From assembly GCA_040274765.1 (NCBI GenBank), contig JBEMAY010000002.1, positions 17,099 through 81,098 on the forward strand: a stretch of DNA of 64,000 bases. The letters run 5' to 3'. The notes under the pieces are model-generated. The model ran no database searches. It was not told the origin of the DNA and saw only the letters and a list, made by a program, of their open reading frames with translations. Of this stretch, positions 1 to 9,429 are shown one piece after another (position 1 is the stretch's first letter; each line of letters begins with the position of its first letter). Source of the DNA: Psychrobacillus sp040274765 (GTDB taxonomy: Bacteria > Bacillota > Bacilli > Bacillales_A > Planococcaceae). A program made the translations under genes and the position numbers.

Positions 1-1
1 A

Positions 2-796
2 AAGCTTAGAAAATTCCCTAAGGCTGATATCGACAAGCGAGTGAAAAATGCAGCAGAAATTTTAGGTCTTGAACCCCTTTTGAACAGAAAACCAAAAGCT
101 TTGTCTGGTGGTCAGCGTCAACGTGTGGCATTAGGACGTGCGATTGTCCGTGATGCTAAACTGTTCTTAATGGATGAGCCATTATCTAATCTAGATGCTA
201 AACTGCGTGTACAAATGCGTGCTGAAATCATTAAGCTTCACCACCGACTTAAAACAACTACTGTCTACGTTACCCATGACCAAACAGAGGCAATGACAAT
301 GGCTTCACGTTTAGTAGTTATGAAAGACGGCCTTATTCAACAGGTCGGGACTCCAAAGGATGTGTATGAAAACCCAGAAAATGTTTTCGTTGGAGGTTTT
401 ATAGGATCACCTGCCATGAACTTCTTCCAAGGACAAGTAAAAGACGGTTACTTTATCGCCGGTGGAAATAAGATTAAATTATCACCAGAAAAGACTTCCC
501 TTCTAAACGGGCAAGGCTACAATGGTAAAGATATTATTTTCGGAATCCGCCCAGAGCATATTTCTGCTGATCCTGAGGATCTAACTAGAACTCCGGAATC
601 CGTAGTGAACGCACATGTAGATGTATGTGAATTGACAGGTGCTGAGTTCATGGTGTACTCCACACTTGGAGATCAACAATACGTAGCTCGTATTAATGCT
701 GACTCTCTTTTAGAAACTGGACAAAATATTCAACTGACATTTGATATGTCCAAGGCTCACTTCTTTGATAAAGAAACAGAAAGCCGCATTCGATAA
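2..796 (+). CDS. msmX: Sugar ABC transporter ATPase, MsmX/UgpC type (5' end outside window)
   Basis: This is the C-terminal part of a carbohydrate-importer ATPase; the frame is open back to the window edge, so about 100 N-terminal residues including Walker A are missing. Visible in order: signature LSGGQRQR, Walker B LFLMDEP, D-loop SNLDAKL, H-loop YVTHDQ, then a regulatory TOBE/MalK-type C-terminal domain with GIRPEHI. Proteins of this family run about 365 residues. In B. subtilis, MsmX is a shared ATPase energising several sugar importers that lack their own. The large sugar operon starting at 17222 has permeases and a binding protein but no ATPase, so this protein is a reasonable partner (inference). 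The GTG at 41 is internal, not the real start. The gene ends at a hairpin and faces the secreted protein gene at 910-3990. Confidence 0.93.
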   Translation, partial: KLRKFPKADIDKRVKNAAEILGLEPLLNRKPKALSGGQRQRVALGRAIVRDAKLFLMDEPLSNLDAKLRVQMRAEIIKLHHRLKTTTVYVTHDQTEAMTMASRLVVMKDGLIQQVGTPKDVYENPENVFVGGFIGSPAMNFFQGQVKDGYFIAGGNKIKLSPEKTSLLNGQGYNGKDIIFGIRPEHISADPEDLTRTPESVVNAHVDVCELTGAEFMVYSTLGDQQYVARINADSLLETGQNIQLTFDMSKAHFFDKETESRIR

Positions 797-805
797 ACTG
801 AATTT

Positions 806-840
806 GCCCACAGCCCTTTAAAGGGTCGTGGGCTTTCATA
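806..840 (+). terminator. Intrinsic terminator after msmX
   Basis: GCCCAC at 806-811 pairs with GTGGGC at 828-833 and the inner CCCTTTAAAGGG extends the stem. The T-stretch is weak (TTTCAT). It lies 10 bases after the stop codon. Confidence 0.6.
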
Positions 841-864
841 ATGCTATACTGTAGAAATTATCAA

Positions 865-896
865 TAAAAAAAGTGCTATACTTAGCACTTTTTTTA
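865..896. terminator. Bidirectional terminator between convergent genes
   Basis: AGTGCTA (872-878) pairs with TAGCACT (883-889), with an A-run on the left and a T-run on the right. It can therefore end transcription from msmX and from the leftward gene at 910-3990. Confidence 0.85.
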
Positions 897-909
897 TGTT
901 TTATATTTA

Positions 910-3900
910 CTATTCCTTAATGATAAACTCTTCGGATAATGGCACCATATTCTCCTTTATCTTCTTTCCTTCCCACGCAGTTACTTTTAGCTGATATCCC
1001 TTGATATTTTTAGGCATCTTAAGCTTTGTCGACATTTTCATCGTCTTCCCTTTTGGAATTGTTCTTGAGCTTTGGTCTTGGTCAACTATTTTTCCTTTCT
1101 CATCAATTAGCTCCATTAATACTAAAATATCTTGATTTTTATTTTTAGTATTTTTAACCTCTATGGCAGCAGCAATCTTTTTCTCCTTTGTCAGCTTGTG
1201 TATTTCCTTTCCTTTATCATCTTGGAATTTTACACTCACTTCCATCGCATATTCTGGATTCTCTGCTTTCTGCTCCCATTGAATACTATATGTTTTCTTT
1301 GACTTACCGTCTGGAGCAGTGACTGTAATAATAGTCATTTGTCCTTCATCTGTTATATCTACATTCACAGCTGTCTGATTTGCTATTACTTGCAAGCTCG
1401 ATCTTTCTTGTTCCGGTAAACTATAGTGGCTTTTCCCTGGTGAAAAATTAGAAATAGTCTTCCCGCCAATTAAAATAGATTTTAGTGTAGCGTCTGTTTC
1501 AGGTACTACAATCATTTGTAGCTTGTTGCCTTGTGCATAATAAATACTTCCGTTCATCCCTACCGTCATATTATTCATAAAGCGATCTACAATAACTTTA
1601 TGTGACAACGTTTCTGGATCAATAGCAACTAACTTTCGAGAAAGTGTCGTATAGAGCATTCCATCTGGCGCCCATTCTAATCGGTAAGGTAGCCACTTAC
1701 TGCTATTATATAGACTTGGCTGGATTGTCTTACTCTTAACTACTTTCTTAGTTTCTGGATCCATCGCAAATATCGTTCCTTCAACTATGCCCCACAGGTT
1801 CCCATCAGGTCCAAAAGAGATCTCACCAATCATCCTTGGAGTTTCATCTATTCCAGGAATAGCAGGTGTAAATTCCTCTACTTTTTTGGAAGTAGCTACA
1901 TCCCAAACAAATATCTTAGCCTCTTTTGCTTTTGGGTCCAAGCCTAGTCCGCCCCAAATAGATGTGCTGCCATATAGTTTTCCATCCTTATAGGCTAATC
2001 CAATAATACTTTGATCTTCTACTACATTTCTATATTGTGACCATTTACCAGTGGTTTCATCGAATATAGCTAGAGCTCCACCTAACACCCCGTAATCTGG
2101 TACCGTACCAACGAATAGCTTATTATCGCCTGATGTAAGTGTAAAAGGTCTATCTTGATGATCAGTAATATCATATTCTAGCTTAGGATTACTATTTAAA
2201 TCTATCTCCTTGTTCGGATCATAGCTATAAATCATCGCTCCTACATATGTTCCATAATACGCTTTGTCATTTAGAAAGCCGATGCCTTCTGGTTGGGCAA
2301 AGGAAGGTATATTCACTTCTCTTTCACTCGTAAATGGGTTATATATACTTAGTCCACGTTGATAGCCACCCATATATAATTTTCCATCCTGTCCAGCTTC
2401 TAGAGCCTGAATCTCTACGGATTGTGAGGCAATATTCATGTCAATAAACGTTATTTCATTTTTTATTGGCTCGTATAATATATATTCGCCATACTGCGTA
2501 ATCATCGCAAGAACTGTCTCTCCATTGCTTAATGTTATCCATTCCATATCTTTAACTCGTACTGTGTCTGGTAATAAAGGAATACCTTCAATTTCTTTTG
2601 TTTCATTTTTACTAAAATCGTACTGATACAATTTCTTTTCAAACTTAAAATATATTAAATTGTTATTGTGTGGAGAAGGATCTGAAATCATATTGCTATA
2701 ACTAAATTGATTAATCACTTTATGCGTCTCTATATCTAGAACTAGCATAGTTACTGAGCCAGCGGAAACAAACAGCTTATCATTTACGATAAAAATATTT
2801 TCGATCATGCCATCTGTACCTGTTTGACCTTCCATTATTATTTCTTCTTTTTCTCCTGTGGTTCTATCAATCTTGATCAAATGCTTTTTAGTACCTACTC
2901 CAACGTAAATAGAGTCATCACTTACTCCAATTCCTCTTGCATATTGCTGACCATCCTTTGCAGTACCATAGTTACGGAAAGCCCCGCTTTCTATGTCATA
3001 TTCGAATACGGCTGCATGAGGATAAGTGGATCCGTAAATTTTCCCATCAGCCGTCCCTTCTAAATCCCACACCCAGTCATCAGATGGGTTGACCCCTAAC
3101 TCTTCTACTTTCTTTTCCTCCGGTAAATATCGATAAAGTTTACCATCACCGGTCCCTGCAAAATATACGTTTTGATCAGAACCAATTGTAATTGCCCATA
3201 AAGCCTCTGTTCCTTCTATTACCTTCGAAAATTTAAGCTCCCCTGTTTCCGCATTCAAAACAGAAAACGTGCCTGGTAGTCCATTAGAATGATAATATAC
3301 TTCATTTTCTCCGAGGCTGTTTTTTTGTATGGCAGCAGCTTGTCCTAACTGCACATTAACCATTTCACCTAAATCAACGGGAGAAGCATACTCTCTTTCT
3401 AAAGGAATATCTTCTGCAGCTTGCTCCCAAGTAACGGCATCAAAGTAAGCCTCTGTTAAGCTAATTACACCGGAGTAGAAGGCTAGCCTTGCATAAGCTG
3501 CATTCGCAGGAACCTCTGTAAAGACTTTTAGTTCTGTCCAATTGCCTTTAGGTAAGTTTCCAAATAACTCTGTTTTGACATTGTTAGTAAGCTTCTTATT
3601 GTCTTTGTCGTAATAGTGCACCTCATACACAATATTATGGGTTTGCCTTACCACATTCGTCATGACCTTTGCAGTATAGGATTTACCAGGAGTGACCGAT
3701 ACTTTGTCACTAAATATCCTACTACCTGCTTTGTCCGATTCGTCTTTAAAATGTAGGCTATGACTCCCCTCGTAAGAAATAGTATTAGTAATAACTGCTG
3801 GAGTACTACTGTTATTTTCCATCGACCATCCTGGTATAGTAGAGGGATCATTATTTTCTTCTTCAAATCCAGGGTTTCGAATCTCAGTTGAAGCTTCCTC

Positions 3901-3990
3901 CGCATGAGATATGGATAATGGCGTAAAGTTTCCTAACGCCACGCTTGTACAAAGAACTGTAATCATTACAATTTTAAAGAATTCTCTCAT
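910..3990 (-). CDS. Large secreted carbohydrate-binding / beta-propeller protein
   Basis: This 1026-residue protein begins with a Sec signal peptide (about residues 1-31, ending near SHAEE). Next comes a jelly-roll carbohydrate-binding-like domain (about 37-190, starting NPGFEEE). A long region of propeller-type repeats follows (about 200-810; recurring strands such as DGKLYRYLPEEKKV, DGKLYMGG and DGMLYTTLSRKLVAIDPET). A cadherin-like beta-sandwich (about 825-905, ATLKSILIGGKTISNF) and a basic Ig-like C-terminal domain complete it. No LPXTG, S-layer or lipobox anchor is visible, so it is probably released or held by binding. AGGAGG sits 8 bases before the ATG. It lies beyond the sugar operon and may bind or process the same glycan outside the cell (inference). 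No catalytic residues were recognised; a lyase or hydrolase role in the propeller cannot be excluded. Confidence 0.8.
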   Translation of the reverse strand: MREFFKIVMITVLCTSVALGNFTPLSISHAEEASTEIRNPGFEEENNDPSTIPGWSMENNSSTPAVITNTISYEGSHSLHFKDESDKAGSRIFSDKVSVTPGKSYTAKVMTNVVRQTHNIVYEVHYYDKDNKKLTNNVKTELFGNLPKGNWTELKVFTEVPANAAYARLAFYSGVISLTEAYFDAVTWEQAAEDIPLEREYASPVDLGEMVNVQLGQAAAIQKNSLGENEVYYHSNGLPGTFSVLNAETGELKFSKVIEGTEALWAITIGSDQNVYFAGTGDGKLYRYLPEEKKVEELGVNPSDDWVWDLEGTADGKIYGSTYPHAAVFEYDIESGAFRNYGTAKDGQQYARGIGVSDDSIYVGVGTKKHLIKIDRTTGEKEEIIMEGQTGTDGMIENIFIVNDKLFVSAGSVTMLVLDIETHKVINQFSYSNMISDPSPHNNNLIYFKFEKKLYQYDFSKNETKEIEGIPLLPDTVRVKDMEWITLSNGETVLAMITQYGEYILYEPIKNEITFIDMNIASQSVEIQALEAGQDGKLYMGGYQRGLSIYNPFTSEREVNIPSFAQPEGIGFLNDKAYYGTYVGAMIYSYDPNKEIDLNSNPKLEYDITDHQDRPFTLTSGDNKLFVGTVPDYGVLGGALAIFDETTGKWSQYRNVVEDQSIIGLAYKDGKLYGSTSIWGGLGLDPKAKEAKIFVWDVATSKKVEEFTPAIPGIDETPRMIGEISFGPDGNLWGIVEGTIFAMDPETKKVVKSKTIQPSLYNSSKWLPYRLEWAPDGMLYTTLSRKLVAIDPETLSHKVIVDRFMNNMTVGMNGSIYYAQGNKLQMIVVPETDATLKSILIGGKTISNFSPGKSHYSLPEQERSSLQVIANQTAVNVDITDEGQMTIITVTAPDGKSKKTYSIQWEQKAENPEYAMEVSVKFQDDKGKEIHKLTKEKKIAAAIEVKNTKNKNQDILVLMELIDEKGKIVDQDQSSRTIPKGKTMKMSTKLKMPKNIKGYQLKVTAWEGKKIKENMVPLSEEFIIKE

Positions 3991-4117
3991 TTATTTTGCC
4001 TCCTATTATATAGTTACTAGTACTAGTCTTAAGAATAGTTTTTGCTATGATTAGTGAGGGTTGTCGACTTTGAATGAGTCTAAAATCGAGTACTTCTTTC
4101 TTCTATTAAACGCTATT

Positions 4118-5077
4118 TCATTTTGTACCTGTTAAATCCTTCAAATAAATCCCGTATCCTTTCCAAATATCGAAATCTAGTTTTTTATAAAAATCTACTA
4201 ATATCGTCCAATCAATAATAATGGTTTCGACTTTTCGTTCCTGTAAAATTACCATCGCCGCCTGTACAATTCCTAATCCGTAGCCTTGCTTTTGTTCGCT
4301 CGAATCTACTCCAAGTGGTCCAATCCCTCCAACCTTTGTTTTAAAGGACGGACTCCAGTAAACGTTCTGAGCAATCGTTGGGGATTCATCATCATTGATT
4401 CGACAAAAGCCAATGATACGTCCATTCTTTTTGAGGACTACAAACTCTCTTCCACTTCCACTCGATTCAAAATATTTGATCGCCTCGTATTCCCATCTAC
4501 CAGGAAAAGACTTGTTTAAAAAGGTAAGAAACTCTTCCTTTTCATCCGGTTGTAAGATTGAATAGGACACTGTATTGTCTTCGGGCATGGAATAGTTCTT
4601 ACTTAGATGATTAATCAAGTCATATGTGTCGATTCTTTTCAAGTAGCCCTTCTTTTCAACCCACTGTTGTGTCTCCACAAATTGTAGAGGTACTCCTGAG
4701 AAATAATGAAAAGGATCTCCGCCCAACTGAATCTCCTCTATACCTTGGTCTTTTAATGTTTCTTCCACCTTATTAAGTAGCCTTGTCCCTAACCCTTTAT
4801 TTCGGTAATTTGTGTCAACCAAGAGTACCTGAACCCACCCCCTTTTAGAATCCATTTTTACATCTACTTTCTCCTGCCATTTTTTAGCTACACTAAACCC
4901 TATTATTTTATTTTGATCGTCTACCGCCATGGCACAACCATCTTCTAGAACATTCTTGTCTTCCAAACTATTTTGGTTAAAAAGTTTTGGACGCATGGGA
5001 TATTCTTCTCCCAATTCTTTGTTCCAGAGCTCAACCACTTCCGCTAGTCTACTAGCATCCCAAGGTATGATTTTCAT
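4118..5077 (-). CDS. Tandem GNAT acetyltransferase
   Basis: 319 residues with two GNAT folds. The first (about 1-150) carries the acetyl-CoA loop in YRNKGLGTRLLNKVEE. The second (about 165-319) carries a QKQGYGLGIVQAA loop. Tandem GNATs usually acetylate small amines or drugs, but the substrate cannot be read from the sequence. The gene starts 18 bases after the stop of the FAD oxidoreductase and is probably the last gene of the sugar operon. Both coenzyme-binding loops look intact, so neither half is obviously dead. Confidence 0.85.
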   Translation of the reverse strand: MKIIPWDASRLAEVVELWNKELGEEYPMRPKLFNQNSLEDKNVLEDGCAMAVDDQNKIIGFSVAKKWQEKVDVKMDSKRGWVQVLLVDTNYRNKGLGTRLLNKVEETLKDQGIEEIQLGGDPFHYFSGVPLQFVETQQWVEKKGYLKRIDTYDLINHLSKNYSMPEDNTVSYSILQPDEKEEFLTFLNKSFPGRWEYEAIKYFESSGSGREFVVLKKNGRIIGFCRINDDESPTIAQNVYWSPSFKTKVGGIGPLGVDSSEQKQGYGLGIVQAAMVILQERKVETIIIDWTILVDFYKKLDFDIWKGYGIYLKDLTGTK

Positions 5078-5095
5078 TTCACGTCACCCTTTCTA

Positions 5096-6688
5096 CTATT
5101 GTCCAAATGTCTCTTGCATACGTTTAATAGGGTCATCCTTCATATCGCTACTCCATTCAACTACCTGGTTTACTTTCATCAGCTCTTGTTTAAGCTCCTG
5201 ATAATCTATTTCTTGGACAGATGTATTATGTTTGATGGCTAAATTTGCTGCAACACTTGCAGATTGTCCAAGAATCATGAATACTGGCTCCATTCGTATA
5301 GATCCAAAAGCAATATGAGAGCTGGATAAACAAACTGGAACAAGCAGATTAGCACATTCCTCTACTTTTGGACGTATGGAACGATAGGATATCTCAAATG
5401 GAGAAATCGGAACCTGCACATCACCCTCGTTCACACATCTTCCATCAATCACCACACGTCGGCAGTTATGAGAATCCATATGGAAGGAAGCCAAGCCAAT
5501 CGGATCTTCGACAAAGGACTGTCCAAGACAGTTATGGTCTGTCATGACATAATCTGATATCATTCTTCTTGCTTCTCGGATGTACAATTGATGTGGCCAA
5601 TGTCCTGTTTCCATAAATTCATCCTTTGGAAGCCCCCAAGATGCTACTTCCTCACGGATTGACTGTGGGACTCGTTCATCATTAGATAGGAAATAGAGCA
5701 TCCCAAGATCATAATTTACGTGGTCCTGAAAAATCTCCTCACGCTTTTCATAGCTACCCTCTGGCCATTCATAATTCTTTCCAATATTATCCGTGGAGAT
5801 TGCACCGTGGTTATTTAAATCCGATTTGTCATTTGGGAGTGGAGTATGTAGCTTCATAGCATCCCACACGCCCGACTTCATATAGCGTAATAAAAGCTCA
5901 TAACGCTGAGGCTCATAGTTAGGGGGTTTTGGAAAAGAAATACGATTTTCAGGGTTATTTGTTAAACAAATTCGAAAGTTATAGGCTTGAATCCGATGAT
6001 CCCCCTGTCCCTGGTATCCTAGAGACTCTTTACTATCCTCACTTATACCTGGTAATAGCCCACTGTCCTCCTGACCCTCTATCACATATGGGTCAATCCA
6101 CTTCTCAAATTTATGATGTGGTGCGCCAAATTGTATACCATTGTAGATTTCCTTATAAGTGGCATTCGACTCTCTACCTACAAAATAGGAAACACCCGCT
6201 TGCCCAAGTAAGTCTCCTTCATAGCTACAATCCATAAAAATTTTCCCTTTAAAACGATTACCACTCTCCATGATGATTTCAGTTATTTTCCTATCCTTTT
6301 TAATAACTTCATGTAAGTGCTCATTTAGAAATACGGGGATATCATTCTCTTCCATCCAGGATGCAAATATAGATTGTGCTGCCTTTGGCTCAAATCTCCA
6401 TTGTTTCTCTTTGTTATAGTATCTGGCTACTTCTTCGTAAAATTCCATAGCAAGTCCACCAATGGCATTTTCCGCACCAAGGTCTGTAGCTCCTAATCCA
6501 CTGGCAGTCATTCCTCCGATATTTCGGCTAAATTCCACTACTGCAACAGTCAATCCGTTTCGACAAGCCTGCACAGCAGCTGTTAAGCCAGCAGGAGTGC
6601 CACCGTAAATGATTAGGTCTTTCTCCACCATTTTAGATTCTTTATTTTTTAGTATAGATTTGTAATAGTAAAGTTCTTTAAAATTCAT
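5096..6688 (-). CDS. FAD-dependent oxidoreductase (PF12831 type)
   Basis: A dinucleotide-binding fold near the N-terminus (YGGTPAGLTAAVQACRNG) is followed by GMTASGLGATDLG and the family hallmark DCSYEGDLLGQAGVSY. This places it among FAD-dependent oxidoreductases often found in polysaccharide-utilisation loci and sometimes annotated as xanthan-lyase-like. The substrate is unknown. I chose the ATG at 6688 because GGAGG lies 7 bases before it; the longer frame starting at 6721 would overlap the upstream gene and has no good ribosome site. It sits between the DUF4838 protein and the GNAT in the sugar operon. It probably oxidises a hydroxyl of an imported sugar or glycoside (inference). Confidence 0.88.
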   Translation of the reverse strand: MNFKELYYYKSILKNKESKMVEKDLIIYGGTPAGLTAAVQACRNGLTVAVVEFSRNIGGMTASGLGATDLGAENAIGGLAMEFYEEVARYYNKEKQWRFEPKAAQSIFASWMEENDIPVFLNEHLHEVIKKDRKITEIIMESGNRFKGKIFMDCSYEGDLLGQAGVSYFVGRESNATYKEIYNGIQFGAPHHKFEKWIDPYVIEGQEDSGLLPGISEDSKESLGYQGQGDHRIQAYNFRICLTNNPENRISFPKPPNYEPQRYELLLRYMKSGVWDAMKLHTPLPNDKSDLNNHGAISTDNIGKNYEWPEGSYEKREEIFQDHVNYDLGMLYFLSNDERVPQSIREEVASWGLPKDEFMETGHWPHQLYIREARRMISDYVMTDHNCLGQSFVEDPIGLASFHMDSHNCRRVVIDGRCVNEGDVQVPISPFEISYRSIRPKVEECANLLVPVCLSSSHIAFGSIRMEPVFMILGQSASVAANLAIKHNTSVQEIDYQELKQELMKVNQVVEWSSDMKDDPIKRMQETFGQ

Positions 6689-6705
6689 CCTCTTCCCTCC
6701 ATCTT

Positions 6706-8370
6706 TTATTTCTTGTTCCATTCTTTTAGAGTTCTTGCAGCTACTGTTTTTAAAAAATAGAAGTATATGTTGGCTAATTCTGTTGGTGTATAAGATTGCG
6801 TAATATCTTTCTGTTGAGTAGATAGCAGCCTTTCTGTCTCCTCAAAATCCCACTGTCCAAAAAACTTACCTATCTCGTTTAGACAGCTTGAAATGTCCTG
6901 CTGCTCTTCCATATTTGTAACCTTTTCTGGATCGACCACTCTAGCTGGAAATAACGGTACGTTCCATTTAGTATGAGGTGAGATTATTTCTTCTAAAAAG
7001 AGAAATGCTTCTTTAAACTGTGTCGAATCAGAAGCAAAGGTCTGAAAATATTGTTCTAGAGAATCGCTTAAACTCTGGCCCCAAACAAGCTTCGTATATA
7101 TATAATTATTAAAGTGTTGGACCCACTTCCATGGGTAACTTTTGTCTAATTCGGTAGAATGGTCTTTCACATGCGGTGGGACAATCAGATTTAAAATTCC
7201 CGATACATTTTGATGCTGATAGCTCCTTAAGTCTTCATCAATTCTTCTTGCTAGTGGCGGGAATAGCTCACTTAGCATGAAATGGTCACTATAATATTCT
7301 AAAACGGTTAGATTTCTACCTTTCTTTTTGGCTCTAATGTTCCAATCCTTTAATGAATGGCTAGCTCTCTGCTGATTAATCTCCTGCGATTCTATACTAT
7401 CTGCGTAATTTCTTCCCCAGTATGCAAATAGAATATCAACCTCTGACGAGATATTCGTATTATTGTCGCGCTCTAGCATGCTCCATGAGAGTCCTGCGTT
7501 GTAAACGATGTGCTCGACCTCTACTTGCAGACCGCTACTTTTTAATGATTTATTTAAATTTTCAGTAAATAATATGTAGCTAGACATGAAATCTCTGCCG
7601 TTTTTCTCCCCAATACCAACATCCTCTGGCCACAAGGATATTCTAGAAATGACCTTGTTCTCTTTACAAATGGCTACAATTTTTTGAATAATCTTCTCCT
7701 GTATTTCCTTGTCTCTTGTAAAGAATTGAATATTTTCTTGCTTAGCACTCTGAATACCTATCTCGTTTAATAGGAATTGCAGTGAATGGCCGCCTAAAGT
7801 TACTCTTACTCCTCTCCTCATTAAGGATGGAGCCACATATGTCTTTACTTTTTCCCACAAAAAGAAGGTGAAAAAGTATTCATTATGACCGTTTTTGACA
7901 CCCCAATCTATAATTGAGTTTATAAATGTGGGATCATCAATGGTTTCAAAAATATTTCCTCTTCTTTGGAAGCGGGGCACAAAAGTAGTATGCCCTTCCT
8001 CCTCTTGAAGTGGCACTTGGACTATATCTTCCTGTTCCAATTGAGTCCATCTGTATCCTAAATATTTTTCACAGTACTTATATGCTCCATACAAGACAGA
8101 GCGTGGCTCTTCCCCAACAATCCATGTGTTGGTGCCTTGTTTCACTATGGCATAGCCATCTCGGTTTAAATCCATAGATATTTTGGAGAAATTTGACAAC
8201 GCATAGTATTGCTCTCTTGTTATTAATAAAATTTGATGATCATCGCTATCTTTAAAGTATTCAACAAGTTGCAAGGAGCTTTCGGTACCCGCTTTTTCTA
8301 ACAGCCTTTTTAACTCTTCTCCTGCAAATAGAATTGGATCTTGTTTGTTAAAATAAGAAATGGAAATCAT
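6706..8370 (-). CDS. DUF4838-like, glycosidase-related protein
   Basis: 554 residues without a signal peptide, so cytoplasmic. The N-terminal part (about 70-115: GYAIVKQG, WIVGEEPRSVLYGAYKYCEKYLGYRW) resembles the N-terminal domain that precedes the TIM barrel in alpha-glucuronidase/GH20-like enzymes. The middle (about 130-420) looks like the DUF4838 barrel, including VDILFAYWGRNYAD, TVLEYYSDHF and a terminal VPPHVKDHS. Many DUF4838 proteins occur in polysaccharide loci. Here it lies between a Gfo/Idh oxidoreductase and the FAD oxidoreductase. It could cleave or bind an imported oligosaccharide, but catalytic acids cannot be assigned by eye. I am fairly sure of the family and unsure of the activity. 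Confidence 0.72.
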   Translation of the reverse strand: MISISYFNKQDPILFAGEELKRLLEKAGTESSLQLVEYFKDSDDHQILLITREQYYALSNFSKISMDLNRDGYAIVKQGTNTWIVGEEPRSVLYGAYKYCEKYLGYRWTQLEQEDIVQVPLQEEEGHTTFVPRFQRRGNIFETIDDPTFINSIIDWGVKNGHNEYFFTFFLWEKVKTYVAPSLMRRGVRVTLGGHSLQFLLNEIGIQSAKQENIQFFTRDKEIQEKIIQKIVAICKENKVISRISLWPEDVGIGEKNGRDFMSSYILFTENLNKSLKSSGLQVEVEHIVYNAGLSWSMLERDNNTNISSEVDILFAYWGRNYADSIESQEINQQRASHSLKDWNIRAKKKGRNLTVLEYYSDHFMLSELFPPLARRIDEDLRSYQHQNVSGILNLIVPPHVKDHSTELDKSYPWKWVQHFNNYIYTKLVWGQSLSDSLEQYFQTFASDSTQFKEAFLFLEEIISPHTKWNVPLFPARVVDPEKVTNMEEQQDISSCLNEIGKFFGQWDFEETERLLSTQQKDITQSYTPTELANIYFYFLKTVAARTLKEWNKK

Positions 8371-8454
8371 AACATCACTACCTTTTAAATTAATTTCTTG
8401 TTTTCTAGCTAAAGTAAAAGGCCCATGTTCTTCTAGACACGTGCCTGTAGAATT

Positions 8455-9429
8455 CTATAATTTAATTGGTTGCTTTAGCTTGCTAGATTCATACGCAGCC
8501 AGCGAGACTTCTAGTGATTTTAATCCATCAAAGCCAGTAATAGATGGTTCTCTTCCCTCTTTTACACACTGAACAAAATCCTGTACTAATCCAAAATCCA
8601 TATCATTTCCATAGAAGACATGTTCAAGAGACTTTTCTCCACTCACAAACATGCGGAAATGCTCCTTGAAGGCATCTACCTTAACTATTTGCTTGGTACC
8701 AATGACTTCAATCGTTGCATCACCCCAAGTAGGATATTGAGCAAATCTTGACCAGCTTGGATCATGGGAAGCAATTACACCGTTTGCAAATTCTAACGTA
8801 AGGAGACCAGCATCATCTATTGCAATATCATGATAATAGGAGTCGACTATAGCAGACACTTCTGAAACTTCCTGTCCTAAATACCAACGCATGATATCTA
8901 CCATATGTACCGTATGATCAAGCACCGCTCCTCCTCCAGCTGCTTCTTCTTCTATAAACCAACCACCCGGATTTTGTCCTCTGTTAGTGGTACGAAAAGC
9001 AATAATCTCTCCTAGCTCGCCTTTATCAATTAACTCTTTTAAATGTCGGATTGGAGTACTAAATCTTACGGGATAAGCTATTTGCAAAATGACCGACTGC
9101 TCTTTACATACTTCAATCATTTCCTTAGCATCTTCTATATTAGTAGCAATTGGCTTTTCACATAAAATATGCTTTTTAGCTTTAGCTGCATGGATTACCA
9201 TTTCTTTATGTCTATTATTTTCACTACAAACGATCACTGCATCCATATCTAAAGAGAGAAATTTCTCTTGATCCATGTAATGGTCCGTATCAAACAAAGC
9301 AGCAGCAGTTTGCCCTCTTTCTGCAGACTCGTCAAAAATACCAACAATCTCTACGTCTTTCATTTTTGTGAGTGCGCTCGCATAACTGTTTGCATGCATA
9401 TGAGCGAAACTCATCATACCTATTTTCAT
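8455..9429 (-). CDS. Gfo/Idh/MocA family oxidoreductase
   Basis: 324 residues. The EKP motif (residues 91-93, CEKPIATN) and the DxxxH pair (D171, H175 in LDHTVHMVD) that serve cofactor and substrate in this family are present. GGWFIEEEAAGGGA is the usual conserved stretch before the catalytic pair. The N-terminal nucleotide loop is unusual: the protein begins MKIGMMSFAHMHANS, where GxGxxG would be expected. It probably oxidises or reduces a sugar, inositol or glycoside with NAD(P). Its start overlaps the stop of the upstream gene by four bases, so the two are translationally coupled. Confidence 0.88.
   Translation of the reverse strand: MKIGMMSFAHMHANSYASALTKMKDVEIVGIFDESAERGQTAAALFDTDHYMDQEKFLSLDMDAVIVCSENNRHKEMVIHAAKAKKHILCEKPIATNIEDAKEMIEVCKEQSVILQIAYPVRFSTPIRHLKELIDKGELGEIIAFRTTNRGQNPGGWFIEEEAAGGGAVLDHTVHMVDIMRWYLGQEVSEVSAIVDSYYHDIAIDDAGLLTLEFANGVIASHDPSWSRFAQYPTWGDATIEVIGTKQIVKVDAFKEHFRMFVSGEKSLEHVFYGNDMDFGLVQDFVQCVKEGREPSITGFDGLKSLEVSLAAYESSKLKQPIKL

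Noticed and set aside
3660..3905. 81-residue frame on the same strand as the secreted protein
   Set aside because: It lies inside the coding region of the 1026-residue protein in another frame, with no ribosome site.
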